Source: Mycobacterium palustre (GTDB lineage: Bacteria; Actinomycetota; Actinomycetes; Mycobacteriales; Mycobacteriaceae). From it: a stretch of DNA of 64,000 bases. Shown piece after piece: positions 48,273 to 57,092 of this stretch. The notes beneath the pieces are model-generated. The model did not search any database, was not told where the DNA came from, and saw only the letters and a list, made by a program, of their open reading frames with translations. Every line of letters starts with the position of its first letter. Within the stretch, counting starts at the first letter, position 1. Made by a program: the position numbers and the translations under genes. Location: NCBI RefSeq assembly GCF_002101785.1, contig NZ_LQPJ01000070.1:62001-126000 (forward strand), written 5' to 3'.

Positions 48273-49222
48273 TCCGCACCGAACTGGACGCCGCCGGCAT
48301 CGCCGACTCGGGCCTGCGCCGGGCATACCGGCGCTGCCGCGCCATCGCCGCCGAACACGGCCGCACCTACTTCCTGGCCACCCGGCTACTCGCCCCGGAC
48401 CAGCGCCCGGCGGTCCACGCGCTTTACGGCTTCGCCCGCCACGCCGACGACATCCTCGACGAACTCGATTCGACCGTCGGCGTTTCCGAGCGCGCCGAGC
48501 GGCTCCAGCGGCTCTCCGACCGCTTCTTCGGCGGAGGTGACCATCGTGACGAGCCCGTCCTGGCCGCGGTCGACGACACCGTCCGCCGCTACGGGATCGC
48601 GACAGACCTGTTCGAAGACTTTCTCGCCTCCATGCGCATGGATCTCACCATCACCGACTATCCCGACCGCGGCGCGCTCAACCGCTACATGCACGGATCC
48701 GCGGAAGCCATTGGGCTGCAATTGCTTCCGATCCTCGGGACCGTCGTGGCCCCCGACGAGGCGGCGCCCTACGCCGCGGCGCTGGGTCGCGCGTTCCAGC
48801 TCACCAACTTCCTGCGCGACGTCGCCGAGGACCTGACCCGCAACAGGATCTACCTGCCGGCCGACGAGCTGGCCGCCTATGGCGTGGACCGCGAACTCAT
48901 GACCTGGTGTCACGCCCGGCGCCGCACCGATGCCCGCGTCCGGGCCGCCCTTGCCGCCCAGCACGACGTCACCCGCGAGGTCTACCGGTTCGCCGCCGGG
49001 GGGATCGCGCTGCTGGCGCCCCGCTCGCGGCCCTGCGTGCAGACCGCGCTGACGCTCTACTCCGAAATCCTGGATCGCATTGAGGCAACCGACTTTTCGG
49101 TGTTCAGCGAGCGCGCGCGGGTCGGCACGGCGCGCCGAGTCCAGGTCGCCGGCGGCGCGCTGATGCGGTCCTGGTGGGCGCGCCGGGGCCGGTCCGATCC
49201 GCAACCGGCGGGCGCCGCGTGA
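48269..49222 (+). CDS. crtB: Phytoene synthase
   Basis: CrtB joins two GGPP molecules head to head to give phytoene. The 317-residue protein has the Asp-rich motifs YGFARHADDILDE near residue 50 and LTNFLRDVAEDLTRNRIYLP near 180, both binding Mg2+-diphosphate. The ATG at 48269 overlaps the crtI stop by 4 bp. Length and motifs are standard for squalene/phytoene synthases. Confidence 0.96.
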   Translation: MIRTELDAAGIADSGLRRAYRRCRAIAAEHGRTYFLATRLLAPDQRPAVHALYGFARHADDILDELDSTVGVSERAERLQRLSDRFFGGGDHRDEPVLAAVDDTVRRYGIATDLFEDFLASMRMDLTITDYPDRGALNRYMHGSAEAIGLQLLPILGTVVAPDEAAPYAAALGRAFQLTNFLRDVAEDLTRNRIYLPADELAAYGVDRELMTWCHARRRTDARVRAALAAQHDVTREVYRFAAGGIALLAPRSRPCVQTALTLYSEILDRIEATDFSVFSERARVGTARRVQVAGGALMRSWWARRGRSDPQPAGAA

Positions 49223-49542
49223 GCGACCGGTGGCAATACCTGATCCTGCTGGGCCTGTGCCTGGCGATCACCGCGCCCCTGGAGCTGTTCGGCGCCGGCG
49301 TGTACCGCCAACCGCGCCGCCTGGCGCGCGCCGTGCTGCCCGTCGCCGCCGTGTTCCTCGGCTGGGACGCGGTGGCCATCGCCGCCGGCGTGTGGACGTA
49401 CAACGGCGCGTACCTCGCCGGCATCCACGTCCCGTTCCGGGTGCCGATCGAGGAGGTGCTGTTTTTCTTGGTGATCCCCGTAAGCGGCGTGCTGACCTAC
49501 AACGCGGTGAGCGCCATCCTGCAACGGAGCAAGAGGCGATGA
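49219..49542 (+). CDS. crtYc: Lycopene beta-cyclase subunit c
   Basis: A 107-residue membrane protein with three hydrophobic helices and the lycopene cyclase domain signature PIEEVLFFLVIPVSG near the C-terminus. In actinobacteria CrtYc and CrtYd together form a heterodimeric cyclase that closes beta rings on lycopene. The GTG at 49219 overlaps the crtB stop by 4 bp. Confidence 0.93.
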   Translation: MSDRWQYLILLGLCLAITAPLELFGAGVYRQPRRLARAVLPVAAVFLGWDAVAIAAGVWTYNGAYLAGIHVPFRVPIEEVLFFLVIPVSGVLTYNAVSAILQRSKRR

Positions 49543-49850
49543 GCGGGCTCGGCTACACCCTGCCCGCCGTGGTGGCGGTCGCGGCGGTGTGCGCGCTGGA
49601 GTTCGCGGTGCTGCGCACCGGGCTGTTCCGGCGACCGGCCTACTGGCTGTCGATGGCGATCGTGCTGGGCTTCCAGGTGCCGGTCGACGGCTGGCTGACC
49701 AAACGCAGCGCCCCGATCGTGATCTACGACGAACGGCACACCAGCGGGCTGCGATTTCCGTTCGACATCCCGCTCGAGGACTTCCTGTTCGGCTTCGCGC
49801 TGGTGACCACCGTGCTGCTGCTGTGGGAGCATCAACGTGCGAATCGGTAG
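49539..49850 (+). CDS. crtYd: Lycopene beta-cyclase subunit d
   Basis: A 103-residue three-helix protein, partner of CrtYc, with the matching signature DIPLEDFLFGFALVT near residue 77. The ATG overlaps the crtYc stop by 4 bp. The C-terminal codons overlap the methyltransferase start by 14 bp. Together the subunits make beta-carotene from lycopene. Confidence 0.93.
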   Translation: MSGLGYTLPAVVAVAAVCALEFAVLRTGLFRRPAYWLSMAIVLGFQVPVDGWLTKRSAPIVIYDERHTSGLRFPFDIPLEDFLFGFALVTTVLLLWEHQRANR

Positions 49851-50562
49851 GACGGGCTTGCCCCGGCCCGACGTCCCCGGCGCCTTCGACGCCGGAGCGC
49901 CGGCATACGACCGGCTGGTCGGCGCCAACCCGTGTTACCACGCCAACCTCGGCCTGTCGGCGCGCCGGATGCGGTTGCCGGCCCGCGGCCGTGGCCTGCG
50001 GCTGCTCGACGCCGGTTGCGGCACCGGCGCGTCGACGGCCGCCCTGCTGGCGGCCGCCCCCGACGCGGAGATCGTCGCCGTCGACGCGTCGGGCGGAATG
50101 CTCGACGCCGCAACGGCCAAGCCGTGGCCGCCGTCGGTCCGGTTCGTGCATGCCCGCATCGAAGAACTGGGCGACCATGGCGTCGCCGGGCCGTTCGACG
50201 CCATCCTGGCCGCCTATCTGCTGCGCAACCTTGCGGACCCGGACGACCAACTGCGGGCCTTCCGGCAGTTATTGCGGCCGGGCGGCACCCTGGCCGTGCA
50301 CGAGTACTCGGTACGCGATTCCCGCGCCGCGACGGCAATCTGGCACGCCGTGTGTTGGGGCGTCATCATCCCCGCGGGGTGGTGGCACACCCGGGACGCC
50401 ACGCTGTACCGGCATCTGTGGCGCAGCGTCCTCAGCTTCGACGGCGCCGAGCGCTTCCGCCGCCGCATGCGCGAGGCCGGATTCGCCTCGGTGCGTGCCG
50501 AATCCATGCCCGGGTGGGAGCGCGGCGTCGTGCACACGTTCCTCGGGGAGGCCCCGGTATGA
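49837..50562 (+). CDS. UbiE-like methyltransferase of the crt cluster (CrtT-like)
   Basis: A 241-residue class I methyltransferase with SAM motif LLDAGCGTGASTAALLA near residue 56 and LLRPGGTLAVHEYSV near 145. Aromatic-carotenoid clusters of streptomycetes carry a comparable gene (crtT) whose role is not settled. Isorenieratene formation as usually drawn needs no SAM methyltransferase. The GTG at 49837 overlaps crtYd by 14 bp and crtU by 4 bp, so it is an integral operon member. Confidence 0.85.
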   Translation: MRIGRTGLPRPDVPGAFDAGAPAYDRLVGANPCYHANLGLSARRMRLPARGRGLRLLDAGCGTGASTAALLAAAPDAEIVAVDASGGMLDAATAKPWPPSVRFVHARIEELGDHGVAGPFDAILAAYLLRNLADPDDQLRAFRQLLRPGGTLAVHEYSVRDSRAATAIWHAVCWGVIIPAGWWHTRDATLYRHLWRSVLSFDGAERFRRRMREAGFASVRAESMPGWERGVVHTFLGEAPV

Positions 50563-52085
50563 CCGGGACCGACCGCCGCCGCCGCCTCCACCCGGCGCCG
50601 CCGGGGCTGCCCGACGCCGGCGCGCTGGCGTCGCGGCCCCGCGCCGTCGTGGTCGGCGGCGGGATCGCCGGCCTCACGGCGGCCACCGCACTCGCCGACC
50701 GCGGTGTCGCGGTGGACGTCGTGGAACGCCAAAACCACCTCGGCGGCCGCGTGGGCGGCTGGACCGAACACCACGACGGCGCCGAGCTGGCGATGAACCG
50801 CGGTTTCCACGCCTTCTTCCGCCAGTACTACAACCTGCGCGCCCTGCTGCGCCGCGTCGATCCGCAGCTGCGGATGCTGGCGCCCGTCGACGACTATCCC
50901 CTGATCGACGGCGCCGGGCGGCGCGACACCTTCCGCGGATTGCCCCGCACGCCGCCGTGGAACGCGCTCGCGTTCGCGTTGCGCAGCCCCACCTTTCGCC
51001 TCCGCGACCTCACCCGCATCGATGCGCGGGCCGCCGCGCCGCTGGCGGCGGTGTCGGTGCCCGACATCTACGACCGCCTCGACCACATCGACGCCGAGAC
51101 CTTCCTGAAGGGCATCAATTTCCCGGAGTCGGCTCGCCACCTCGCGTTCGAGGTCTTCTCGCGCAGCTTTTTCGCCGAGCCGGCACGGCTGTCGGCCGCC
51201 GAGCTGGCCACCATGTTCCACATCTATTTCCTGGGCTCAAGCGAGGGGCTGATTTTCGATGTCGCGACGGCGAATTTCGATGCCTGCCTGTGGGATCCGC
51301 TGCGGCGATACCTGGACGACCGGGGTGCTCGGGTGCACCTCGGCGCGCCGGCGCGGTGCGTGATCCCCGACGCGAAAGGCTATGTCGTCCAGACGGATTC
51401 GGGCGCTGCGTTCGACGCCGACGCCGTCGTGCTGGCGCTCGACGTGGGCGGCCTGCAGAAGCTGGTGGATGCGTCACCGGGCCTCGGGGACGACGGTTGG
51501 CGCGCCCGGATACGCGAGCTGCGCACCGCGCCGCCGTTCGTGGTCCACCGGCTGTGGCTCGATCGGCCGGTCGACGACGATCGGCCCGCCTTCCTGGGCA
51601 CGGCCGGCCATCCGCCGCTCGACAACGTCAGCGTCCTCGAGCGCTACGAACGCGAGGCGGGCGCGTGGGCGCGCCACCATCGCGGGTCGGTGGTCGAATT
51701 GCACTCGTACGCCGCGGTTTCCGAATACCGTGGTGACGCGGCGATCGGGCGGCTGCACCGACTGTACCCGGAGACCGCCGCGGCCGGGGTAATCCACCAG
51801 CGGGTGCTGCGCCGCGGCGACTGCCCGCTGTTCGCCCCCGGCACCCACGCGCGGCGCCCGGCGGTCATTACGCCGGAGCCCCGGCTGGTGCTGGCGGGCG
51901 ACGCCATCCGCGTCGACCTGCCGGTCGCGCTGATGGAGCGCGCGGCCACCACCGGCTGGGTGGCGGCCAACCACCTGCTGCGGTCCTGGGGGCTCGCCGG
52001 GCACGCGCTGTGCACCGTGCCGACCCGCGGGCGCTCGGCGCTGCTGCGGTCGCTGGCCGAACGCCAAGGGCGGCACCGGCAATGA
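50559..52085 (+). CDS. crtU: Beta-carotene desaturase/methylase, isorenieratene synthase-type
   Basis: CrtU oxidises the beta-ionone ring and shifts a methyl group to give the aromatic phi-end group. The 508-residue flavoprotein has the N-terminal FAD motif VVVGGGIAGLTAATALADRG near residue 30, ELAMNRGFHAFFRQYYNLR near 76, and a C-terminal RVDLPVALMERAATTGWVAAN FAD segment. All match the CrtU group rather than CrtI. With crtE, I, B, Yc and Yd, it completes a predicted route to isorenieratene. ATG 50559 overlaps the previous stop. Confidence 0.9.
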   Translation: MTGTDRRRRLHPAPPGLPDAGALASRPRAVVVGGGIAGLTAATALADRGVAVDVVERQNHLGGRVGGWTEHHDGAELAMNRGFHAFFRQYYNLRALLRRVDPQLRMLAPVDDYPLIDGAGRRDTFRGLPRTPPWNALAFALRSPTFRLRDLTRIDARAAAPLAAVSVPDIYDRLDHIDAETFLKGINFPESARHLAFEVFSRSFFAEPARLSAAELATMFHIYFLGSSEGLIFDVATANFDACLWDPLRRYLDDRGARVHLGAPARCVIPDAKGYVVQTDSGAAFDADAVVLALDVGGLQKLVDASPGLGDDGWRARIRELRTAPPFVVHRLWLDRPVDDDRPAFLGTAGHPPLDNVSVLERYEREAGAWARHHRGSVVELHSYAAVSEYRGDAAIGRLHRLYPETAAAGVIHQRVLRRGDCPLFAPGTHARRPAVITPEPRLVLAGDAIRVDLPVALMERAATTGWVAANHLLRSWGLAGHALCTVPTRGRSALLRSLAERQGRHRQ

Positions 52086-53077
52086 GCCTCGGGGACCGCC
52101 TGCGCCGCCGATGGCCGAAAGACTGGCCCGTCGGCCTGATCGCGCCTGGCTCGTGGGCGCAGCAGCGCCCGACCTATCGCGACGCCCAGCCCGCGATCAT
52201 CAACGCCGCGCTGGAGCGGTCGCAACACCGACCGACCGGCAACTGGTACGCCTTCGCCGCGAGCCGCGACGTCCGTGCAACTCGCCCGTTCGGCGCACGC
52301 GTCGCGGGCGTCGAGCTGGTCGCGTGGCGCGACAGGCAGCGCCGCCTGCGCGTCGGGCCCGCATCCTGCCCGCACCTGGGCGCCGATTTGGCCACCGGCG
52401 TGGTGCGCGAGGGCGTCCTGTATTGCCGGTGGCACGGGCTGGCCCTCGACGGCCAAACGTGCGCGATGCGCTGGAAACCGTTGCCCAGCCACGACGACGG
52501 CGCGCTGGTCTGGGTGCGGCTGGATTCCGTCGGCGGCGAGGCGCCGCTGGACGAGCCGGTGATTCCCCGCCGGCCGACCGGCGACACCCTGACCGCGGTC
52601 ACCCGGATGGTCGGCCGCTGCGAACCGGCCGACGTCCTCGCCAACCGGCTCGACCCCTGGCACGGCGCGTGGTTTCACCCGTATTCGTTCACCCGGCTCG
52701 AGGTGCTGACCGCCCCGACGGTCGACGACGACCGCTTCGTGGTTTCCGTGACGTTCCGGATGGGCCGCTTCGGCGTGCCTGTGATCGCGGAATTCACCGC
52801 CCCGGAGGCCCGCACCGTCGTGATGCGCATCGTGGAGGGGGAAGGGGCCGGCAGCGTCGTCGAAACCCACGCGACCCCAATCGGTCCCGGACCGGACGGC
52901 CGGCCGCGCGTCGCGGTGATCGAAGCGACGGTCGCCTCCTCGCAGCGCCCGGGCTTCGCGGCCGCGCGGCGCGCGGCTCCGCTGATCGCGCCGCTGATGC
53001 GCTACGCCGGCACCCGGCTGTGGCGCGACGACCTGGCCTACGCCGAACGCCGCTACCGGGTCCGCACGGGTGGCTAA
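52082..53077 (+). CDS. Rieske [2Fe-2S] protein of the crt cluster (DUF5914-type)
   Basis: The 331-residue protein has a Rieske centre with ligands Cys96/His98 (SCPHLG) and Cys115/His118 (YCRWHGL), in the N-terminal half. The C-terminal half (about 150-331) is a beta-rich domain with HGAWFHPYSFTRLEV. It is not a typical ring-hydroxylating oxygenase, since the mononuclear iron motif is not evident. Position suggests electron delivery to, or oxidation alongside, CrtU. The substrate is unknown. ATG overlaps the crtU stop by 4 bp. Confidence 0.85.
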   Translation: MSLGDRLRRRWPKDWPVGLIAPGSWAQQRPTYRDAQPAIINAALERSQHRPTGNWYAFAASRDVRATRPFGARVAGVELVAWRDRQRRLRVGPASCPHLGADLATGVVREGVLYCRWHGLALDGQTCAMRWKPLPSHDDGALVWVRLDSVGGEAPLDEPVIPRRPTGDTLTAVTRMVGRCEPADVLANRLDPWHGAWFHPYSFTRLEVLTAPTVDDDRFVVSVTFRMGRFGVPVIAEFTAPEARTVVMRIVEGEGAGSVVETHATPIGPGPDGRPRVAVIEATVASSQRPGFAAARRAAPLIAPLMRYAGTRLWRDDLAYAERRYRVRTGG

Positions 53078-53124
53078 CATGGGGCTGCCGCAGCACGTCT
53101 CACCACCGGAAGCCCGAACCAGCG

Positions 53125-53496
53125 ATGAAGAAAGCGCATTTCGCCGTCGTGATCGCCACCGCGAGCGCGCACTTCGCTTACCTGTTGTACCTGCCCAGCG
53201 GCGGCTTTTTGGCGTTGCGGTGGCCGCGCACCCTCTGGTTGCACCTGGCCTGCGTGGGTTGGGGGGTGGCCGTCGTCACGCTGCCGCTGCCGTGTCCGCT
53301 GACGTCGCTGGAAAATTGGGCGCGGGCGGGCGCCGGGCTGGGGCCGCTGCCGAGCACCGGATTCGTCGACCGCTACGTCGCGGGCGTCCTGTATCCCGCC
53401 GGCCGCACAAGGCTCGCGCAGGCCGTCGCCTTTTTCGCCGCGGCCGTGTCGTGGGCGGCCCTCGCGCGCAACCGGCGCGGCGCCCGACGCACGTGA
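53125..53496 (+). CDS. DUF2784 membrane protein
   Basis: A 123-residue protein with about three membrane helices and the DUF2784 hallmarks GGFLALRWPR, PLPCPLTSLENWARA and GFVDRYVAGVLYPAG. Function is unknown. It lies 47 bp after the Rieske gene and just before the MarR gene on the same strand, so it is probably at the tail of the crt operon. ATG 53125 is preceded by GGAAG. Confidence 0.8.
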   Translation: MKKAHFAVVIATASAHFAYLLYLPSGGFLALRWPRTLWLHLACVGWGVAVVTLPLPCPLTSLENWARAGAGLGPLPSTGFVDRYVAGVLYPAGRTRLAQAVAFFAAAVSWAALARNRRGARRT

Positions 53497-53562
53497 GGCA
53501 GTCGTGCACCCGCCTGCGGTAGGTTCTGCGACACTGTCGTTTCTGATGAAGGATGCGGGTAG

Positions 53563-54096
53563 GTGAGCAAGCGCCGGGCACACGAGCCGTCGCCTGACCG
53601 GGCGGAGCTGGAAAGGCAGCTGTCGGCCGACATGCGGGCGATCACTGCGCAGTCCGATCGCGTCGGGCGCCACTTCGCCCGCGTGAACGATGTCAGCAGC
53701 AACGACTTCCACGCGCTGCTGCACATCATGGTGAGCGAAACCGCCGGACGGCCGCTGACGCTGGCCGAGCTGCGCCAGCGCATGGACGTGTCGGCCGCGG
53801 CGATCACCTATCTCGTCGACCGGATGATCGCGGCGGGCCACATCCGCCGCGAACCCGACCCGGAGGACCGCCGCAAGTGGCTGCTGCGCTACCAGGAAAG
53901 CGGTATGTCGTTGGCGCACGCGTTCTTTCGGCCGCTCGGCGCCCATCTCAGCGCGGCGATGGCCGACCTCAGCGACAAAGACCTGGTGGCCGCGCACCGG
54001 GTGTTCACCGCGATGATCGGCGCGATGGCGACGTTCGAGGATGAGCTGGTCACCCGGCCGCCGAGTCCGTCAGCGAACGCCGAGCCGGTGCAGTAA
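53563..54096 (+). CDS. MarR-family regulator of the carotenoid locus (CrtR-like candidate)
   Basis: The 177-residue protein has a MarR winged helix-turn-helix over about residues 60-125 (LTLAELRQRMDVSAAAITYL, then DRMIAAGHIRREPDPEDRRK). In Corynebacterium glutamicum a MarR-type CrtR represses the crt operon and is released by geranylgeranyl diphosphate; this gene is a candidate counterpart by position. A 14-bp motif shared by the crtE and tspO/phr upstream regions is a possible target. GTG 53563 has GAAGGA upstream. The 3' end overlaps the convergent glycosyltransferase by 27 bp. Confidence 0.85.
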   Translation: MSKRRAHEPSPDRAELERQLSADMRAITAQSDRVGRHFARVNDVSSNDFHALLHIMVSETAGRPLTLAELRQRMDVSAAAITYLVDRMIAAGHIRREPDPEDRRKWLLRYQESGMSLAHAFFRPLGAHLSAAMADLSDKDLVAAHRVFTAMIGAMATFEDELVTRPPSPSANAEPVQ

Positions 54097-55311
54097 GCGC
54101 CGCTCGATCAGCTCGGCGCCGCGCGCCACACCGCCGGTCGCGGCGAACCCGGCGGCCACCCGCCGCGCTCCTTCGGCCATGGCCGTCGCCTCGCGCACCG
54201 CGGCGCGCAGCCGGGCCGCGGTCAGCCGGCGCGCCGGCAGCCGGGTGCCGCAGCGGGCCACCTCGACGCGGCGCGCGACTTCGGCCTGGTCGCGGGCGAA
54301 GGGCACCACACAGACCGGCACGCCACGGTTGAGCGCCTTGACGGTGGCGCCCATCCCGCCGTGGGTGACGGCGCAGATCGCGCGGTCGAGAACCGCGCCG
54401 TGGTCGGCGAACCGGCAGATCGTGGCGTTGGGCGACGAAGGCAGGCCTGGCGGCACGCCCGCGGGGAAGGTCGCGACGACATGAACCGGCTCACTGGCCA
54501 ACGCCTGCAACGCGATTCGCCCAAGCCGCGCGTCACCCTGCGCGATCGACGACGTGCTGACCAGCACCGCGGGCCGGTCGATGGCGGGCCGCCGCGCCGG
54601 TTCGGCCGGGGCCGCCGGCGAAAAGTCGCACGCGCCGACGAAATGCACGGCGTCTCCCCAGTCGGGGTGGGGGTACTCAAACGGCTCACCCCCGACCGCC
54701 AGCAGCAGCGCGGCGCGGCGCATGAGCCCGTCGATCGACCCGACCGCGGGCACGCCCACCCGCCCGCGAACGGCGTTGAGCCGGGGCACCACCCGGCGAT
54801 CGAAGAGGCAGCCCACGAGCGGGCGGACCGACGCATCGCGGACCCTTCCGGCGATTCCGGGCAGCGGCGGCAGCCCGGGGCCGAAGGGCGGCGCCGAACG
54901 AGAACGCAGGTAGGGCGTAAACGGCGAAAACACCAGCCAGGCAACGCCACTGGCCTCCGCGACCGACATGGCTCCCCAGCAGTTGGCGTCCACGATCAGC
55001 GCTTCGGGCCGCACCACCGCGATCGCGCGGCGCAGGTCGTCGACCTCGAAGACGGCGCGCCGGCACAGCACGTCGAGCGTCGGCTTGAGCGCCCCTAGCG
55101 CGTTGCGCGCCGGCCAACCCCCGTCCGAGATCGCCTCGATCCTGGGGTCCACGGGCGCGGCGGAAAACCCGGCCCCACGCATGGCGGCGACTTCGGCGGC
55201 CACGGTGCGCAGGTGGACCTCGTGTCCGCGCGCGTCCAGTTCGCGCAGCAGCGCGGCCAGCGGATACAGATGACCGAGGGCGGGCGACCCGTAGGCCAGG
55301 ATCACGGCCAT
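54070..55311 (-). CDS. UGT/MGT-type glycosyltransferase (CrtX-like candidate)
   Basis: The 413-residue GT-B enzyme opens MAVILAYGSPALGHLYPLA and has the C-terminal donor-binding region CAVTHGGMGATVKALNRGVPV, followed by PFARDQAEVARRV. It belongs to the GT1 group that glycosylates macrolides, flavonoids and carotenoids. Its place in tspO-idi-UGT beside the crt genes suggests it glycosylates a carotenoid or related terpenoid. Isorenieratene itself has no hydroxyl group, so the acceptor is unclear. It starts 9 bp after the idi stop. Confidence 0.85.
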   Translation of the reverse strand: MAVILAYGSPALGHLYPLAALLRELDARGHEVHLRTVAAEVAAMRGAGFSAAPVDPRIEAISDGGWPARNALGALKPTLDVLCRRAVFEVDDLRRAIAVVRPEALIVDANCWGAMSVAEASGVAWLVFSPFTPYLRSRSAPPFGPGLPPLPGIAGRVRDASVRPLVGCLFDRRVVPRLNAVRGRVGVPAVGSIDGLMRRAALLLAVGGEPFEYPHPDWGDAVHFVGACDFSPAAPAEPARRPAIDRPAVLVSTSSIAQGDARLGRIALQALASEPVHVVATFPAGVPPGLPSSPNATICRFADHGAVLDRAICAVTHGGMGATVKALNRGVPVCVVPFARDQAEVARRVEVARCGTRLPARRLTAARLRAAVREATAMAEGARRVAAGFAATGGVARGAELIERRLLHRLGVR

Positions 55312-55320
55312 GTGTCGCCC

Positions 55321-56364
55321 CTAGATCGGCATCGCGCCGACATCGCGCAGGGCGGCCAAATCGGCCGCGCCGCAACCATGTAGGCAGATCCGGAGCTCGT
55401 CGATGAACCGCTGCAGCCAGTCCGTGACCGCGGCAGCGGACTCGATCGCGGCCCGCAGCAGCGGGCGGGCGACGGCCACCACGTCGGCGCCCAAGGCCAG
55501 CGCCTTGGCCGCGTCCATCCCGGTGCGTATGCCCCCGGAGGCCACCAGCGGGATATCGGGCAGCGCGGCCCGCACCTCCGCCAACGCTTGCGCGGTCGGT
55601 ATACCCCAGTCGGCCAGGTCGGGGTAGCGCAGTTCGCCGTAGCGGACCAGTTGCTCCACGCGCGACCACGAGGTGCCGCCGGCGCCCGCCACGTCGATGG
55701 CCGCCACCGGCGGCTCACCGGTCAACCGCAGCAATTCGGCGACCGCCGCGGCGCCGATCCCGTGGCCGACCTCCTTCAGCAGCACCGGGTAGCCGAGCGC
55801 GTCGACCAGCTCGTGCAATCGGTCCAGCGATCCGGCGAAATCCGTGTCGCCGTTGCGCTGAACCGCCTCCTGCAGCGGATTGGTATGCACCGCAAGGGCA
55901 TTCGCGCCAACCCGGTTGAGCGCACGGACGATGTCGGGCACCGCATCCTTGGTCAGCTGCGACAGGCCGATGTTGCCGAACAGCAGCACGTCGGGCGCCA
56001 CGTCGCGAACGGCGAAGCTGGCGGCGGCCTGCTTTCCCCACGCGCTGTCGAGCATCACCCGCTGCGAGCCCAGCATCATCCCGATGCCGAGCCGTTGGGC
56101 GGCGGCGGCGAGGTTTCGGTTGATGGTGCCCGACAGCTCCGCCCCGCCGGTCATGGCCCCCACCAGAACCGGGGCGCGCAATCGCGCGCCGAGGAAACCG
56201 GCGCACAGGTCGACGTCGTCGAGGCTGGTCTGGGTCAGGGCGTTGTAGGGCAGGCGATAGCGCTCCAAGCCGGTCGTCAGGCCCCGATAGCCCACGTCGC
56301 CGTCGAGGCACACGTCGATGTGGCGGCGTTTGCGGGCTCTGAGCTCGCCGCGGTCGGCGGTCAT
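55321..56364 (-). CDS. fni: Isopentenyl-diphosphate delta-isomerase, type 2 (FMN-dependent)
   Basis: The 347-residue FMN/NADPH enzyme interconverts IPP and DMAPP. It has the family opening [19 protein letters not shown] segment [34 protein letters not shown], and the phosphate-binding loops [12 protein letters not shown] and [10 protein letters not shown]. It supplies DMAPP for GGPP formation by CrtE. The ATG at 56364 overlaps the tspO stop by 4 bp; the open frame before it is a shadow. Confidence 0.93.
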   Translation of the reverse strand: MTADRGELRARKRRHIDVCLDGDVGYRGLTTGLERYRLPYNALTQTSLDDVDLCAGFLGARLRAPVLVGAMTGGAELSGTINRNLAAAAQRLGIGMMLGSQRVMLDSAWGKQAAASFAVRDVAPDVLLFGNIGLSQLTKDAVPDIVRALNRVGANALAVHTNPLQEAVQRNGDTDFAGSLDRLHELVDALGYPVLLKEVGHGIGAAAVAELLRLTGEPPVAAIDVAGAGGTSWSRVEQLVRYGELRYPDLADWGIPTAQALAEVRAALPDIPLVASGGIRTGMDAAKALALGADVVAVARPLLRAAIESAAAVTDWLQRFIDELRICLHGCGAADLAALRDVGAMPI

Positions 56365-56864
56365 GACACGTCGATGCGCCGGTCGCGGTTCAACAGCCAG
56401 ATGTGGGTCGACAGCGCCAGGGCGAACGCGCACCAGGCTGGATAGAGCGCCAGCCAGGCCCCGGGCCTGCCGCGCACCGCGATGGCGCGCCGGGCCAGAT
56501 CGGCGCTGCTCAGCGTCAGCGCGGCGTTCACCCCGACCGCCGCGCCCAACCGGCGACGATTGAAAAACACCCACGACCAGCCCGCGTTCAGCAGGAGGTT
56601 GACGATCAGCGCCGCCAGGTACGAGCGGGCCGCCGGCCGGTCGGCGTTGTGCCGCAACCGGTCCGCGGTGGCCGCGGACACGACCGCGATGTCGGCGTAG
56701 AGCGCCGGCCAGACGACCGGAAACACCGCGCGCGGCGGCTGATAGGGCGGCTTGCGCAGCCGCGCGTACCACGTCGATTGAACCGCCGGCCGGGTGGCCA
56801 GGCCGCCGACCGTGGACGCCGCCGCCACCGCGACGGTGGTCGCGCTCAATGTCGAGATCCGCAT
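56361..56864 (-). CDS. tspO: TspO/MBR tryptophan-rich sensory protein
   Basis: A 167-residue five-helix membrane protein with the TspO signature [20 protein letters not shown], then [11 protein letters not shown], and a later [10 protein letters not shown]. Bacterial TspO proteins bind tetrapyrroles and influence pigment-gene expression and light or oxidative responses in phototrophs. Here it heads a tspO-fni-UGT unit, facing phr. ATG 56864 has AAGGAGA 9 nt upstream; codons further upstream in frame look non-coding. Confidence 0.9.
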   Translation of the reverse strand: MRISTLSATTVAVAAASTVGGLATRPAVQSTWYARLRKPPYQPPRAVFPVVWPALYADIAVVSAATADRLRHNADRPAARSYLAALIVNLLLNAGWSWVFFNRRRLGAAVGVNAALTLSSADLARRAIAVRGRPGAWLALYPAWCAFALALSTHIWLLNRDRRIDVS

Positions 56865-57046
56865 CAGTTTCGCTCTCCTTTGCGCCTTCCCGTCAGTGGT
56901 ACCCGCGTCGGCGTCAATCACTCGGACTGCGTCGTGAAATCGGGGTAATCCGTCGACGAGCCCGGGTCGGCACCGGGTGTGGTTTGAGCGGCCAGCGGGA
57001 ACTCGAACATACCGGGCTGGCGCCCATTTATTAACGAGATGAATAT

Positions 57047-57060
57047 TTAAGAAACTGAAA
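57047..57060 (-). promoter_or_regulatory. Carotenoid-locus motif, copy 2 (tspO/phr intergenic)
   Basis: On the minus strand TTTCAGTTTCTTAA (57047-57060) differs at one base from the crtE copy (45472-45485). It lies 183 bp upstream of tspO and 32 bp upstream of phr, in an unusually AT-rich stretch (57028-57080) where a phr promoter would be expected. One bound regulator could control both divergent transcripts. Confidence 0.6.
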
Positions 57061-57092
57061 TTTCTGTCGGATTTAAGTCAAAGGACCGAATC

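Noticed and set aside
53539..53561. GTTT-N14-GGGTA resembling a SigF promoter just before the MarR gene
   Set aside because: The spacing is one short and the -10 overlaps the start codon, so transcription would begin inside the gene; GAAGGA is better explained as the ribosome site.
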